Shown: in pieces, positions 1 to 12,461 of the stretch | Layout of the letters: each line of letters begins with the position of its first letter | Position numbering within the stretch: the stretch's first letter is position 1 | Source: Candida dubliniensis CD36 | Taxonomy: Eukaryota > Ascomycota > Pichiomycetes > Serinales > Debaryomycetaceae | DNA: 64,000 bases | Assembly: GCF_000026945.1 (NCBI RefSeq) | Contig: NC_012860.1 | Span: 2,852,001-2,916,000 of the forward strand | Direction of reading: 5' to 3' | Program-made: the position numbers and the translations under genes | Notes under the pieces: model-generated | The model's database searches: none | Told to the model about the DNA's origin: nothing | Seen by the model: only the letters and a program-made list of their open reading frames with translations

Positions 1-261
1 GTAAATGGAGAAATCATTGCATTAAGGTCAATTTCGCAGGATTCAAATGAGATCAAATCAATTACTAAGAAATTAGGAATGACATTGGAGAAACAGATTG
101 CTACATTGAATCGTCCATTTATTAATAAAATCAGTGGTACAGGTTTACTTTCACTAAATAAACCGAAATTTGATTACGTTACCAATAATCGTTTTGAAGA
201 ATTAGTTGACTATGATTTGGAGGAATTATCTACTATACATAGTTCTGTTGTTAACTTGTAA
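1..261 (+). CDS. C-terminal end of an unidentified protein (partial)
   Basis: The reading frame is open from base 1 and ends at TAA 259-261, giving the last 86 residues of a protein that starts outside the window. The first ATG at 79 is simply an internal Met, because the frame is open and coding-like before it. The tail is mixed and hydrophilic with an acidic stretch (FEELVDYDLEEL) near the end. I do not recognise the family and see no motif. It is convergent with the formin gene: the two stop codons are only about 120 bp apart, leaving room for little more than overlapping 3' ends. The alternative, that this is a free-standing 60-residue ORF from 79, is less likely. Confidence 0.6.
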   Translation, partial: VNGEIIALRSISQDSNEIKSITKKLGMTLEKQIATLNRPFINKISGTGLLSLNKPKFDYVTNNRFEELVDYDLEELSTIHSSVVNL

Positions 262-382
262 ACTCATATGTATAATATGTAATTACAACTTTTTTTTGTA
301 CAGATATGATAATAATTAATAGCTATATTTCATTTAAATACATATTACAAAAGAAAAAGAAAAAGAAGAAGAAGAATCAATT

Positions 383-3300
383 CTATTCACTATTGTTATT
401 CTTATCCACGTCATCAAGATCTATTTGAACACTTTTCTTTTTCAATCTTGCTTGTCGATATCTTTGAGCATCAGAGAGTTTGCTAGACGATTCATCAGCA
501 CCACGAAGTTCTTGTAATAAATTCTTGGCTCTGGAACCCACATCTGGATTCTCTGAATCTTCTCCATTGCTGGAATCTGCAACTGCTGTTTCTGTTGGTT
601 TGTCATCTCCTATTCTTTCTTCTTTTATCGTGCTAGAATCGTGAAATTGTTCATCCAAGGGAGAACCACGGGTATCATCTTTGTTATCAACTCCACTGTC
701 AGATTCACTATTTCTTGTAGGTGAAACATTAGTTGGAGAACCAACAGATGCTGTCGTTCTTTTACGTTGACTTTCCAATATTTGTTTCCTCATTAATGCT
801 TTCTTTCGTGCTGAAGCAGATTCACCTTTAGTTGGTGCAGCTGCTTTCAACCTTTGTAACAATGAATCCATAACACCACCATCACCTTCACCATTTTCGC
901 CGTCTTGATCCAGAGTATTGCTATCTCCATTGTTTGAACTTTTAGGTTTCTCTAGTAATTTCTTTCGTTGTTCATAAACACGTAATTCTTCTTCACGTTT
1001 TATGTTTTCTGCTTGTACTCGTTTAAAATCTTTCATAAAATCAGTGAATTTGGATATAAACGAATTCTTAACAAATTGATCAGTTGGATCCTCACCAAAA
1101 TACTTCATTAAATCGTCAAATTCTTTCATTGTGTAATTTGCTTGATCCAACAACAATTCAGCCTTTCTTTTAGCTCTTGGCAAAGCAGGCAATACGGCTT
1201 TTAATACCCGATCCAGCGGATGAAACTTAGAAACGTCACTAAGATTACCAATATCTATTGAGCTTTGAACATTCTTTATTGCCCGAGCATATTCTTTACA
1301 ATCATTATTAATGTTTTCAATGGAAAATTTAGTGATTTCATTACAACAAGTCAATTCATTTATGAATTCCAAAAACTCAGGGTATTGGGTTCTAATAACT
1401 TTCTCAACATAATGTAAGAAAGTCATACTATTTTTCTCGTCTTTCATAAAACTCAATCTTTGTAAAGAACTCAATTTAAACCCATGAGCTTGCTTGGCCG
1501 AATCATTCATATAATTACCAACAGCCAAAATAATTTCAAACACACCCTTTAAATGTTTTGAATTCTTAATGCTGTCCACGGCATCATCAATCAATCGTAA
1601 TTTCTTAACATACTCGTCATAATCCTTGTCGTAATTAACAACAACGTTCAAAGCTCTAGTTCTTGATTTCCAGTAATGTTGCAAATTATACATCAATTCC
1701 AAATAGATTCTATCAGGTCTCTGTAATTCATTTGGATCTTTTTCTGGTTTTGAAATCACTTCCGACTTATAGTCAGTTGAATATGGCTCAAAGTTTCTTG
1801 CTAATGTATTAGTTATCTCCACAATATCTTCCTTCCCAAAGAAATCTAATACTGCAGGATTTGTCAAAACATCTTTATCACAACGTAATACTTTCATAAC
1901 AAATTCCTCATCAGATAACGAGTTAAATGCATGTAAATTAATACTAAACTGTTGTGAAATGTCACGAGCTAAAAATGTCACTTTATCAAGATCCTCTTTT
2001 TTCTTTGTTGCTAATTTCTTAGCTTCTTTTGCGGCAAATATAAGTTCTATTTCATCAAAAATACCTTTCGACATCAAATCGTCCACAAGAGTGTGGGTGT
2101 TTGGATCATTCCAAAATGAATTACCAACTTGACTATGATCGATTTTTTCCCAGTGCAATTGTTTCAACTTTTTCTTTGGCCTTGGAATCTTGTCAAATGC
2201 TGAACCGGAAGATTTTGATACAGTGGATGGTACAGATCGGCTCAGCGGGCCACTTGGAGGAGGTGGCAATGGTGGAGCAGGGGGTATCACAGATCCGCCT
2301 CCATTCAAAAATGCTGGAGGAGGTGGTGGCGGTGGCGGTGGAGGTGGTGGTGGAGGTGCAGAAGTAGTGTCTCCACCTAAGATTGGTGGTAATGGAGGTG
2401 GAGGTGGAGGTGGAGGAGGCGGAGGAGGCGGAGGAGCCAGTGACAGAATATTAGAATTTCCTGATTCGGGAGATTTAGTAGCATTATTAGAAACTGGTGA
2501 GGATAATACTGTATCTTTTTCAGACAAACCACCTGCAGAAGATTGTTTATCATTCTGTGATACATTTTCAGGAGTCCTCACTAATGGCCCACCAAATTGA
2601 TTGGTATCATTTGAATTTTGTATTGGTTCAGCTTTACCAACTTTCAAGCTCAATTCTTGAAGGAACTTTGGATCCATAGCATTCAAAGTGGTACTTCTGT
2701 GAGCCTTCTTTTGAGTTCGTGGCAGATTACTATTAACTAAATCAGGAGCATCGATCTTCACTTGACCCTTAACATATTTGTTTTCAATTCTTTCTAGGAT
2801 ATTATTACGTTTAGGTGATGGTGATTTTATTTTTTGAGCAGCTGCTAATTGTCTTCTTAATTCTTCTCTGATTTGTTCTGCTTCAGCTAAAACTTCCTTT
2901 GTTTTGTTCTTAATGGAATCATCAACAGTGTCTTCGCTTGAATTGAAATTGTATTCATCTTCAGGGTCTGATGATACAGAAAAGTCAATATTGAAATCCT
3001 TGAAATTGTTTTCCAATTCTTGAAGTCTTTCCATGGCAAGAAATTTCTGTTTGTTAAACATCGAACTACTATTGTATTTCATAATATCGTTGGATTCACT
3101 TTGCAAATTAGCTAATTTCTTTCTCAAATGATCAAGCCTAACCAAATCATCATTACGAACAGCCCTCTTTGGACCCGATGGAGCGGGCAAGGGAGGAACA
3201 ACCACTTCTTCATCTTCTTCATCACCTTCGACTGACTCTAATTCTGTTTCAGTCTCTTGTAATGAATGTAATTCGTCCATTTCTGATTTTTCCGGGGATT

Positions 3301-5590
3301 CAGCATTATTATTTTCCTCTTCTGGGTCGGCGTAAGTTTCAAAGTCTGTCATTTCCAATTCTCTTGCCATATTCTCAATATCGCCCATTTGATCTCTCAA
3401 TGCCCTTAATCTGGACAGAGGTTCGACATTAGTGCCTAATTGTCGATTATCCAATTTATACTCAGCACGTCGGCGATGTATTTGTTTTTTCAATCTGGCT
3501 GCCAATTCTTCATTAGATGTACTAATCAGGATAGTAGTTTTACCTCCATCTTTTTTCACGGCATTGGCACCTATTTCATTATTATTAAGCATTATTAACA
3601 ATTCTCTCATTTCCAATTCCAGTTCCTGTTTTTCTTGCATGTATTTGGTTTTCATTTGTTCCAATTCCTCTTTCATATCTTCATTTATTCTTCGGAATCG
3701 AGAAATCACCATGTCACGCTCTTTAACGTCGTTCAATAAACTGTTGATATAACCATCAGCTCCCATAGATAACTGTCGAGACATATCATCACGGTCTGCA
3801 GTTGCTTCTTCAGCTATTCTTCGATATATCTTAACATCTTCTAATGCCTTGCGATACATGTCGTCAGTGCTCATATTTGAAATCAATTTATTGATGGCAA
3901 CATTTATGGCTGTGTCTTCACTTGTGGTTCGAACTGATGAGATATTCTGAATCAATCCATCTAAAACACGTAAACTTCTATTCATTTCTTCTTGATTGCC
4001 TCTTTTCTCAGATTGATTTAAAAACAAGTGTTGGATTGCACTTAGGAAATAACCTTCGGCATCAGAATTCTTAACATTTTGCCAAAGTGATTGAACTAAA
4101 TTGACTGGATCATTAAAATCAACTTCATTGTCTTCATTGATAAAATTGGCACTATATTTCAATTCTTCTTCATCATTATTAGCATCAATTTTATGTCTAG
4201 TGATCATATTATCCAATTCTTCATTACCCAATTCTTGAAACTTGTGTATTATACGATCTAAGCCTGCAGCTCTGAATTGGGCCCTTAGATGTATTCTCAC
4301 TCTATAATCGGTGCCGTTGCCAACAATTACATTAATCAACAACATTGTTGCAATACAATATTCGACTAAATGGTTTTCCAATTGATTTCGGGTAGTAATA
4401 ACGCTGCCTCGTGTTCCAGCATATGCCGATTTGAGTTCATCACTGGCGCCAACATCTGAGTTTCGGAATTTTCCTCGAGCATCAATTGTTTTTTCAACAA
4501 TATTTAGCCACAATTCAAACCGTTTGAAATTATCTGCTTGTGGTGGCTTTCGTGTCAATTTCCGGGGACTATAATTATCGGGGCTATCAAATTCCATTCT
4601 TGATTTTTCATTTATTGAATCTAAAGCACGTAACACTTTATGGTATCTTCCACTATCATTGTTACCATTGTAAGAAATCATAAACGTCAAAGTGTCAGTT
4701 GCCAATTTTCGTGTGATAATCCTTGGTGATAATAATGATCCAGAAACAGCATTAACAAATACGTCTACATCGGTTTTGATTCTTTCTGCACCAAGACGCT
4801 GATTCATTAGACATTTAAGTGACTGTAAAACATTGACTTCTTTATCGAAAATATCATCTTCGATATCGGTAATATTGCAAGAAACCATTTCTTGTTGTAG
4901 TTTAGTTAAATAGACCAGTAATAATGTATCACCTTGACAATCATATACAAAGCGCCTAACCCAATCAATTGGTTCACTTCGTAGAGCCAACCATAATCCA
5001 CTCAATTGATTGGTGCTCACTTGTTTGGACATTAACACCTTGGCGTATTCTTCTGGCAGAAAGATGTTTTGAGCTCTGGCATAACGTTGTTGTCTATCAT
5101 ATTCTGCTCTTGCATCTTGTTCAATCATCATCCATTTTCTGTCAATATCATAATTCAACATTTCTCTTGTTGCTTGTGGCGGTAAAGATTTAAAATTTAA
5201 TTTTTCTAGTAATTCCCTAAACATTCGCTCGATTTCAAACGCGGAATTGGGACGTTCCAATTGGAAAGATTGCTTTATTGGGAATGCATTAGAATCATTA
5301 GTTTTAATCGGCCTTGATATAGAAATGTTTGTTGACTTTCTACTTAAAGAGGCACCTTTATCGTATGGACTAAGACTTGAAATACTATATGTGGATGCCT
5401 GTCTATGGGAACCATTATTGTGACCTTGGGCATACTGGTGATGTGGTTGAGAATGCAAGGATTGAACACTAGCCAGTCTTCTACTGTGAGATGAGTTTTG
5501 ACTTGTTGATGATAATATACTAGCTGAGTCATTTGATGACATGTCTGAAACACTTTCGGTGTTGTGCTTGTCTTTATGCCGTCTCCTCAT
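383..5590 (-). CDS. BNI1: Formin (actin nucleator), Bni1-type
   Basis: 1735-residue diaphanous-related formin. It nucleates and elongates unbranched actin cables for polarised growth; in C. albicans it acts at bud and hyphal tips. Domain order: Ser-rich N terminus (1-110); GTPase-binding/FH3 regulatory region (about 110-560); coiled coil (about 640-730); acidic linker; FH1 (about 1050-1120) with two long poly-proline runs that bind profilin; FH2 (about 1130-1530), starting near [16 protein letters not shown] diaphanous autoregulatory motif follows (MDSLLQRLK, about 1573) with a basic stretch ([10 protein letters not shown]), so autoinhibition relieved by Rho GTPases is expected. The ATG at 5590 begins a basic N terminus. 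The long upstream gap, the FH1 composition and the DAD all fit Bni1; the other yeast formin type, Bnr1, is the only alternative. Confidence 0.95.
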   Translation of the reverse strand: MRRRHKDKHNTESVSDMSSNDSASILSSTSQNSSHSRRLASVQSLHSQPHHQYAQGHNNGSHRQASTYSISSLSPYDKGASLSRKSTNISISRPIKTNDSNAFPIKQSFQLERPNSAFEIERMFRELLEKLNFKSLPPQATREMLNYDIDRKWMMIEQDARAEYDRQQRYARAQNIFLPEEYAKVLMSKQVSTNQLSGLWLALRSEPIDWVRRFVYDCQGDTLLLVYLTKLQQEMVSCNITDIEDDIFDKEVNVLQSLKCLMNQRLGAERIKTDVDVFVNAVSGSLLSPRIITRKLATDTLTFMISYNGNNDSGRYHKVLRALDSINEKSRMEFDSPDNYSPRKLTRKPPQADNFKRFELWLNIVEKTIDARGKFRNSDVGASDELKSAYAGTRGSVITTRNQLENHLVEYCIATMLLINVIVGNGTDYRVRIHLRAQFRAAGLDRIIHKFQELGNEELDNMITRHKIDANNDEEELKYSANFINEDNEVDFNDPVNLVQSLWQNVKNSDAEGYFLSAIQHLFLNQSEKRGNQEEMNRSLRVLDGLIQNISSVRTTSEDTAINVAINKLISNMSTDDMYRKALEDVKIYRRIAEEATADRDDMSRQLSMGADGYINSLLNDVKERDMVISRFRRINEDMKEELEQMKTKYMQEKQELELEMRELLIMLNNNEIGANAVKKDGGKTTILISTSNEELAARLKKQIHRRRAEYKLDNRQLGTNVEPLSRLRALRDQMGDIENMARELEMTDFETYADPEEENNNAESPEKSEMDELHSLQETETELESVEGDEEDEEVVVPPLPAPSGPKRAVRNDDLVRLDHLRKKLANLQSESNDIMKYNSSSMFNKQKFLAMERLQELENNFKDFNIDFSVSSDPEDEYNFNSSEDTVDDSIKNKTKEVLAEAEQIREELRRQLAAAQKIKSPSPKRNNILERIENKYVKGQVKIDAPDLVNSNLPRTQKKAHRSTTLNAMDPKFLQELSLKVGKAEPIQNSNDTNQFGGPLVRTPENVSQNDKQSSAGGLSEKDTVLSSPVSNNATKSPESGNSNILSLAPPPPPPPPPPPPPPLPPILGGDTTSAPPPPPPPPPPPPPPAFLNGGGSVIPPAPPLPPPPSGPLSRSVPSTVSKSSGSAFDKIPRPKKKLKQLHWEKIDHSQVGNSFWNDPNTHTLVDDLMSKGIFDEIELIFAAKEAKKLATKKKEDLDKVTFLARDISQQFSINLHAFNSLSDEEFVMKVLRCDKDVLTNPAVLDFFGKEDIVEITNTLARNFEPYSTDYKSEVISKPEKDPNELQRPDRIYLELMYNLQHYWKSRTRALNVVVNYDKDYDEYVKKLRLIDDAVDSIKNSKHLKGVFEIILAVGNYMNDSAKQAHGFKLSSLQRLSFMKDEKNSMTFLHYVEKVIRTQYPEFLEFINELTCCNEITKFSIENINNDCKEYARAIKNVQSSIDIGNLSDVSKFHPLDRVLKAVLPALPRAKRKAELLLDQANYTMKEFDDLMKYFGEDPTDQFVKNSFISKFTDFMKDFKRVQAENIKREEELRVYEQRKKLLEKPKSSNNGDSNTLDQDGENGEGDGGVMDSLLQRLKAAAPTKGESASARKKALMRKQILESQRKRTTASVGSPTNVSPTRNSESDSGVDNKDDTRGSPLDEQFHDSSTIKEERIGDDKPTETAVADSSNGEDSENPDVGSRAKNLLQELRGADESSSKLSDAQRYRQARLKKKSVQIDLDDVDKNNNSE
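2250..2442. repeat. GGT/GGA repeat tracts coding the formin FH1 poly-proline
   Basis: Two purine-rich GGN runs on the plus strand encode the poly-Pro FH1 domain of BNI1 on the minus strand. They also create an open plus-strand frame of poly-Gly (2190-2600), which is a shadow and not a gene. The tracts are prone to length change. Confidence 0.9.
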
Positions 5591-6830
5591 TCTTTTCCTT
5601 GTGTGGTTGTCAATCTTTTCTATCTTTAGTTTCGACAGTGATTTGAAGGGGGGGGGGTGATATGGTATTAAGTGTAACTATACTAACTTCTGATGATAGT
5701 AGATGGTTGGATGAAAGATGTTTGCTATAGAAACTGTTGACTTGTCGAAAAAAAAAAAAAAGAGACTTAAAGTTGGAAAGTCAAGTTTTTTGATTAAAGC
5801 GTTGTCTCAAAGTTGATTTTTTTTTTTTTTTTTTCCCACTCAATTTTTTTTTCTCACTTCACTTTCAAGTCAAATTCTTTTTTGTTCTTCTGAAGTGTTT
5901 GTGACAATTGATATCAAATAGTTTTAGTGTTGTTTTTTATTGCTGGGTATACTTTTAACTAAAGAAGATGATGATTAAACTTGAGAAAATAGTAAGACTA
6001 ATGTATAAACTACAACGAGAAAGAAAGAAGGCAACTTGTATTTTACAAATAATCCTTACAAATTCTTTTTTTTTTTGGAATAGAGTTGGGAGATTATAGA
6101 TTCCAACTATATCTGTTCAAGCATAATACTGTTGCTAATTAAGTAATAGTAAATGAGACTTTAAAAAAAAAAAAGCAAGTTGAGATTGAAACGGTCTTGA
6201 GACAAATCACAGAGAAGCATATACGTACATGTATATATTCATATCGATTGGACAACAACAATAGTTTGAATAATTGTGTAGAGAGAGTAGAAATGACAAG
6301 TATCACAAAACTCGTCTATGCAAGTTATAGTTTACCAATGCTTAGTGACTCTCTCTTTAGTTGTTGCTGCTTGCTAAAAATAAATAACACGTTAAAATAT
6401 ATAACAGAAAAAAAAAGGGCGTGTTTGAACTAAATTTTAATTCTACCTAGTCAAACGAGACAAACAAACTACTATAAGAACAAGACAATGGATCTCCTAT
6501 TGGGGAATTATACGTTTAGGTAGAAAGATAAATATGAGATTATAGAATGATTTGGTGACAACTAATCTTTGGGAGTTATCGTTTTGGGTGGTGAAAACAA
6601 ATTGCATAGAATACAACAGGGGAAGTTAGCCACAGTGCAACTTTCATATCGAACCAACAACAAAGTTTATACTAAACAAAATTGAAACAAACTTGAATTA
6701 AAAAAAAAAAAAAACGAAACCCTCTCTCTTACAAATCAATAGGTAATAACTTAAAACAATCTAGAAAAGAAGCGAACACTTGATCGTCTTAATATTAATA
6801 ACTGTAATATGATTAAACTATGAACTTGGT

Positions 6831-6866
6831 CACAGACACACACACACACAGAGACACACACACACA
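6831..6866. repeat. CA microsatellite
   Basis: An imperfect (CA)n run interrupted by GAGA, upstream of BNI1. It is likely length-variable between strains. Confidence 0.85.
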
Positions 6867-7688
6867 TACGTAGGAATTAACGATTTCAGTTTTACAAATA
6901 TTTATACACTTGCTCAAAAATTGTTTAAAAGTTTGTTTGGCCCTTTATTGATTACATTGTCTCATATTTGAGTGAATTATTACCCTGTAATATTAAGGAA
7001 CAATACTCCTATGGTGGCTTATATAATCCCCCAATTAAGTTGTTTTCTCTTTTTATCCCCTAAACAAAACAAAGAAGGAATTCTAATTATTTGCATTACT
7101 TATATTATTTATTACTTGTTACTTGTTACTTGCTAGAACTAGAAAACTATACCCGGTGATACCGCTTAATGCCAGCTTTTATTGTTCTTCTTAGTTTCTT
7201 TGTATTATGGAAAAAAAAAAAAAAAGAGACCGAATACAAAAGCCAAATAAACGAAAAGGATTAATAACCAGCAACAGTTCACTTTTGCCTTTTTTTTTTT
7301 TTTCTTCTATTTTTAATCAATCAAGATAGATCTATACCTAGGCAAAAGCTAAAGAGGTACTATCGTAGCTCTTTACACAAACTGTCATTGGTTAGTACCT
7401 TGTTAAAGTGTTGATTCTGTTACATAAAAACTGGTTTGCCTTATATATTATGTGATTACTGCATATAAACCAACAATGCACCAGAAATTCCGTCAAATTC
7501 AAATTACGCGTAGTGCATGGAAAAATTTCGTAAATGATTCATAATTAAACATCATCATTATCGGTGGTGACGATTTGGGGGATATTACCTGTTTTAATTT
7601 ATTCTGATTTCTGTATTATATATAACGCAACTCAAATCACTATTCTGTATATTCTTAAAATTGTATATATCAAAATAAAAATAAGTAC

Positions 7689-7709
7689 ATTATATTATAT
7701 TATATTATA
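7689..7709. repeat. Short ATTAT tandem repeat
   Basis: Four copies of a five-base AT unit just downstream of the SEC2 stop, probably in its 3' untranslated region. Confidence 0.8.
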
Positions 7710-7752
7710 CCAGAAATTCTAATTGAAGGAGGGAGGGGGGGAGGGGGTAGAA

Positions 7753-9936
7753 CTATTTCTCATCAAAATCAATATTCTCAGCTAGCATCTCTAAAGTTTG
7801 ATCTAAATCTTTATTTAATTTATCCTTAAATTGTTTAGAATGAGCTCTCTTCAATGGAATTTTATGTTCTGTATGTGCATCTTCTATTTTACTGTCCTTA
7901 TTGTTAGTATTTTTAGATCGCACTTGCTCGGGTTCCTGTAAAGATTTGGGTTCTGCTACTGTTTCTTGTTCTTGTCCATGGGTTTCATCAGATATAGCAT
8001 CTTCAAATTTCTCTTCAGTCGATGCTGTTTCTGATTTAACCACTCCATCTCTTTCTACTTGCACTACTGTTTCATCCACAATAGAGTCTTTCCGTTGTTT
8101 ATCTTGATTTGGTTGTCTTGGAGAACTAATACTACCGCTTAGCACTGATCTACCATCAACCAGTTGTCTAGGTGAATTGAAAGTTGACTGGCTACGTGCA
8201 TCTTGTGGTTGTTGTTGAGTTTGCTTATTAGGTATCAAATAAGCAAATGCTTCATAATGAATCTCATCCAAATTGATCTCATTAATTTGATCAATAGTAT
8301 CCCAAAATCCCAATTTACTCCAAAAAATCTTTGATCTTATTAATAAGATCATTATATATAACTTAATTAATTTACTCTCCTCTGTTCTTTCTAATTGAAT
8401 ATTATGAGTGGTGCTGTTTAACGATTCACCATTTGCTGCCGTGGTGGCAGACGAAGAAGATACGGAAGAAGTCGATGATGATGACGACGATGAAGAATAT
8501 GTCCCATTTCTATTGGAGATAGTATTTGATCGTTTGAATTGTCCAAAACTACCAGGAACCACAACAAACTCATCAAAACAATCGTTTTGTTTCAATTTAA
8601 AAATATTGGATCTTATCAATCTAATTTTGGCAAAGAAATCACACAAGTTTCTTAACTTAATCAAACAATAATTACATAATGGATACGAAGCAATAACATG
8701 AGTATTTTCATGATTTCCTTGTTGGTCTTGATTGATCAGATTGTTATTGTTGCCATTGCTATTGCTATTGCTATTGGTAGCATTGCTTTCAAATAATTTC
8801 AAATGATACAATCGACAATGTTCCAAAGAATCGTTTCTTGCCTCGCCACAAAAAGTACATGGATCTTTAATAGCAACAGGTACTACACTACCCGTGGCAC
8901 TGCTTCTATTACTAATACTTTCCGTATTGTCATTGTTATTGCTATAACCATTGTTGTTGCCCTTGTAAGTCAATTTAAATGTTTCATTTGATCCTTTGAT
9001 TGGTTCAATAGAAACTTTGCCTTCAATCAATGATCCCCAAAAAGTTTTCCCCTTTTGCCATCTATTCAATAAAGTTGTAGTGGCAGGTAAAGAAGGAATA
9101 TAATGAATACAATTTTCAATTTCACTTTGCCAAATACTCTTGAAAAATGGGATAGTTTTCAAATGAGATAAATCAAATTGGAAATCTGGTTTAATTAATT
9201 GATAAACAAACCCTTTGAAATCTATATTATAATTATTCAAATCAAATCTAATTGATGTGATTAATGGCGAGTATATTATTCTTTGTAATTGTTGTAAATT
9301 GTAAACTTGGGATTCTTCATCACCTAATGTACTTCGAGTATTATATTTCGATAACTTGCTTTCACTAATGTTGGTGTTGGTATGAATACTGTTGGTTTCA
9401 TTGAAATCTGTCGAAGATTCAATCTTGGGTGTATTCGATTGCAGATAACTCTGGATCTTACTTTGTTCTTCAATTTTAATAAACATTTGTTTCAAATCCT
9501 GTAATTGTTCTTGTAGATCGTTAATGATGATATTTTTTTCATCCAATTCTTCATATAATTTCCTATTCTTTATTTTAAAGTTATGTGTCTCTCTAGATGC
9601 ATTGCTAACCATAGTATTGGCTTCATCAAATAATGATGCCGTTAAATCTTCAACTTCACCTTGTAATTTAGTGTTTTGGGATTCTGCTTCTTGCTTTTTA
9701 GATAATGTTTCTTTATAATCGTCTTGTAATTTGATGTATTTGGGTAAAATGGTTTTTAGTTTAATATCACTTTGTTTCAATGCGTCATTCTTAAATTTAA
9801 GGGCAGAAACTTCTTTACGCAATTCTAATATTGTTTCTTCCAATTCAACTTGTTTGTTAACAGCTGTCACTAATCGTGTTGATAAACTGCCAACTTCTTC
9901 AGCCAATCTTTTATCATAATCAGCCTGTGATGTCAT
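7753..9936 (-). CDS. SEC2: Sec2-like guanine nucleotide exchange factor for Rab Sec4
   Basis: 727 residues. Sec2 activates the exocytic Rab Sec4 on secretory vesicles and is needed for polarised secretion and, in C. albicans, hyphal tip growth. The N-terminal ~160 residues form a long heptad-rich coiled coil (the GEF domain in the family). The middle carries Asn-rich and Ser-rich runs and two Cys pairs (CTFCGEA and YPLCNYC, about 360-430). The C-terminal third is acidic and low-complexity. Two Ser-Pro sites with a following Arg (NSPRQL at S588, SSPRQP at S605) sit where the C. albicans protein is reported to be phosphorylated by the hyphal CDK at Ser584. The small numbering offset is probably due to variable homopolymer tracts. 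It ends in a conserved-looking [12 protein letters not shown] tail. Confidence 0.9.
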   Translation of the reverse strand: MTSQADYDKRLAEEVGSLSTRLVTAVNKQVELEETILELRKEVSALKFKNDALKQSDIKLKTILPKYIKLQDDYKETLSKKQEAESQNTKLQGEVEDLTASLFDEANTMVSNASRETHNFKIKNRKLYEELDEKNIIINDLQEQLQDLKQMFIKIEEQSKIQSYLQSNTPKIESSTDFNETNSIHTNTNISESKLSKYNTRSTLGDEESQVYNLQQLQRIIYSPLITSIRFDLNNYNIDFKGFVYQLIKPDFQFDLSHLKTIPFFKSIWQSEIENCIHYIPSLPATTTLLNRWQKGKTFWGSLIEGKVSIEPIKGSNETFKLTYKGNNNGYSNNNDNTESISNRSSATGSVVPVAIKDPCTFCGEARNDSLEHCRLYHLKLFESNATNSNSNSNGNNNNLINQDQQGNHENTHVIASYPLCNYCLIKLRNLCDFFAKIRLIRSNIFKLKQNDCFDEFVVVPGSFGQFKRSNTISNRNGTYSSSSSSSSTSSVSSSSATTAANGESLNSTTHNIQLERTEESKLIKLYIMILLIRSKIFWSKLGFWDTIDQINEINLDEIHYEAFAYLIPNKQTQQQPQDARSQSTFNSPRQLVDGRSVLSGSISSPRQPNQDKQRKDSIVDETVVQVERDGVVKSETASTEEKFEDAISDETHGQEQETVAEPKSLQEPEQVRSKNTNNKDSKIEDAHTEHKIPLKRAHSKQFKDKLNKDLDQTLEMLAENIDFDEK

Positions 9937-12461
9937 TCTTATATTGGTTTTTATAAATAACTGGATTAAATGAGACCAATTTAAAAACTTCTGAAAAAGA
10001 TAAAAAAAAGTATTCTGAAAGAAAAAGGAAAGCTAGTAATAAGATTCCAAATCAATTATATAATAATCTGGCTATTTACTACTTTGCAAATCAGTTGATA
10101 TATTTTTTTTTTTTCTCTTCTTTTCTTCGTTTCTTTTTTCTTTCGTTTTAGTGAACTTTGAATGACGGGTTTAGTAGTTGATGGATGTCTTTTAGAGCAA
10201 GTACTATTTTAAATTGCTTCTGTTGATAGTTTCTTTCTTTAGTTTTTTTTTTTTTTTTTGGGTTGTTTCGTTGTTGTTGTTGTTATTTTGTTCTTTTTTT
10301 TTTTATCTAAGTTAAGGGACACACACAATTGGGCAAGGTGGGATTAGCGAGTGTGTGATTCCGATCTTTAAGTATGGGGAGAAATCAATTTCATGGTCTC
10401 TCGTATAACACAATTTTTGCTTTGACAACAAATTATATTTGGCTTTTTGTTATGCCATACAATCAACTTTTACAAAAGGGGACTAGCGACTTTTCCTTTA
10501 TAATTGATATAAATACTCAATGCCAGTATGTAATTTCTTGCCATACATCCTTTGTTAAACAATAATACAGAAAACAATCAAATCTGATATCCTCTTAATA
10601 GACATGTTATCACGTGACCGTTTGTCTTTTTTAGCCGCTTTTTATGTTTCCGCCATTTGTATTGCCGGAACGTAGTTTGTCTGGAAATGCCATGTCAGAT
10701 CCATTCTTGTTGATGTATATTCTATCATTCATAAATTAATGTTTATATATCTTTTTTTATATAAATTCGTCTTGTTGTTGACCTAAAAATATTATTGTTA
10801 TGTGTGATTAGTAATTCAGACGAAACACCTCATTCCTCTGGCGATGACAAAATTAAGATTTTTGTTGTTTTCACCAGTAGTCAGTGTCATGAGAAGATTT
10901 GAATACTTATATACTTTATTAATCATATGGATCAATCATCAACTACTTTGCTCCTAGAAAACCACAGGTACCATTTGCAACCCTAATAAAATCCACAGTA
11001 AATATTTTGTCGTGTCTGTGTTGAAAAATATAGACCGAATTATTTTCACCAATACAAAAAAGAGTGCTTAAAAATAAAAAATTTTCTTCTTCTCATTTCT
11101 CTTTCCTCTTTTTTTTTTTTTTGGTTTCTTTCTAATAACAACAACTCTTACAAAAGTGTTGTTTGAACTATCGTACTAGATTAATTGATTAGGATGTCTC
11201 ATTCAATTTGAATGATGATAGGTATGTTTTAATTGAGGATTTACACAATATCTCGCCTACTGTTGAAGACTTTTTTTTTGGCAATGATTATTTGCATTTT
11301 TATTACCAATTGTTCCAACTGAATATCCCGGGTTGACAACCGCATTATCGTTAAGTTTCAGCCTTGTCTGAGCCATATTAAGTCTTCTTTTGAATGTATT
11401 TGAGTGGTGTTCTTTTATCTATTGTTACAACATGCTAACATATTTGTTAAGGTATGTTTTCAATTATTACCCATCATGGTTTTGATGATGTGATGTATTA
11501 TTGTTTATCTTATTGAAATTATGAGAAAGAGGAAATACATTTTGTTTTCTAATGATGATTCACTCGACCGGGCGGACATAACTTTACCTTTATCGGTCCC
11601 TCTTTTTGTACAAATAAGAAAGAGGAGTCACGTTTCCTGTGTACATTTTTTATTTGGAAACGTTGATTGATGAGAGTTGATGATAGGTCGTTTCACTGAG
11701 ATTTTTCAAAATATTTCTACCCCTTTTAATGCGATATGAGATAAACAAAATGTACATGTGTATTGTTTAGGAGGCGTTATTCTAACATTATTTTTTGGAG
11801 TAGTCGTATCATCATTTAAAAGAATTTTAATGGATTAATTTGGTAACAATATGTTTTTGATCAATGTGTTTTGGTGATGATTTTTTTAATATTCACACTG
11901 TACGAGAGGTTTCTGCCTCCCTGACTGCATCAATAAAAATACTGATTTAATGACTCTGAAAAATACATTGACAAGAACATATCAGTTCATAGTAGTCATT
12001 ATATATAGAGAGAGAGTAGTTGATTAAATAAATATATCAATTATTTTTATTGATTTTTATTGTTGTAGAAACAGAAATGAATGCCACAAAAGAGATAATT
12101 GATGAAGTATTGTTGATCATATTGCCTCATTTATTGTACTTTTTTTTGTCTAATGTGGGTTGGAAGTTTTTATTGATTCGCTACCAATTCTCTTTGGAAC
12201 TTTTTGTTCAGGTGATTTTTATGTCGTGGTGGGAAAACAAAGAAAACAGATGAGAGAAAAAAGTAAAATTTTTTTTTTTTTTTTTTGCAAACCAGTGTGA
12301 AAAACTTTACAACCAGACACCCAACCATTGTCGACTTGCATAACTACCTGTACATATAATAACCTCCATGAGGAAATAATCATAATTCATTTATTGTAAT
12401 TTACATGTATAATAGTTTCATTTATAAAAATTGATAAAAATAATAATAAAGAAAAAGCAAT
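9937..12461. other. Divergent intergenic region SEC2 / mitochondrial gene, no gene seen
   Basis: 2.5 kb between divergent starts. It contains T runs of 12-18 bases near 10105, 10245 and 12270, a GTT microsatellite near 10270 and one CACGTG E-box in the context ATCACGTGACC at 10611-10616. Short frames at 10374-10565 and 12050-12253 show no coding signature and I do not call them. Confidence 0.65.

Larger units (their letters stand above)
5591..7752. other. BNI1 upstream region, no gene seen
   Basis: About 2.2 kb between the BNI1 start and the SEC2 stop; both genes are on the minus strand, so this is BNI1 promoter plus SEC2 3' end. It has many A or T runs of 12-18 bases, a G run near 5650, a CA microsatellite at about 6831-6866 and an ATTAT tandem run at about 7689-7709. 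A 78-codon frame at 6197-6433 has no coding character. There is an MCB-like ACGCGT at 7506-7511, but it lies about 1.9 kb from BNI1 and may be chance. Confidence 0.7.

Noticed and set aside
2190..2600. Plus-strand poly-Gly ORF of 136 codons
   Set aside because: It is the antisense of the BNI1 FH1 poly-proline region; the composition is forced by the other strand.
12050..12253. 67-codon plus frame upstream of the mitochondrial gene
   Set aside because: Different frame from the gene, T-rich hydrophobic composition and no homologue recognised.
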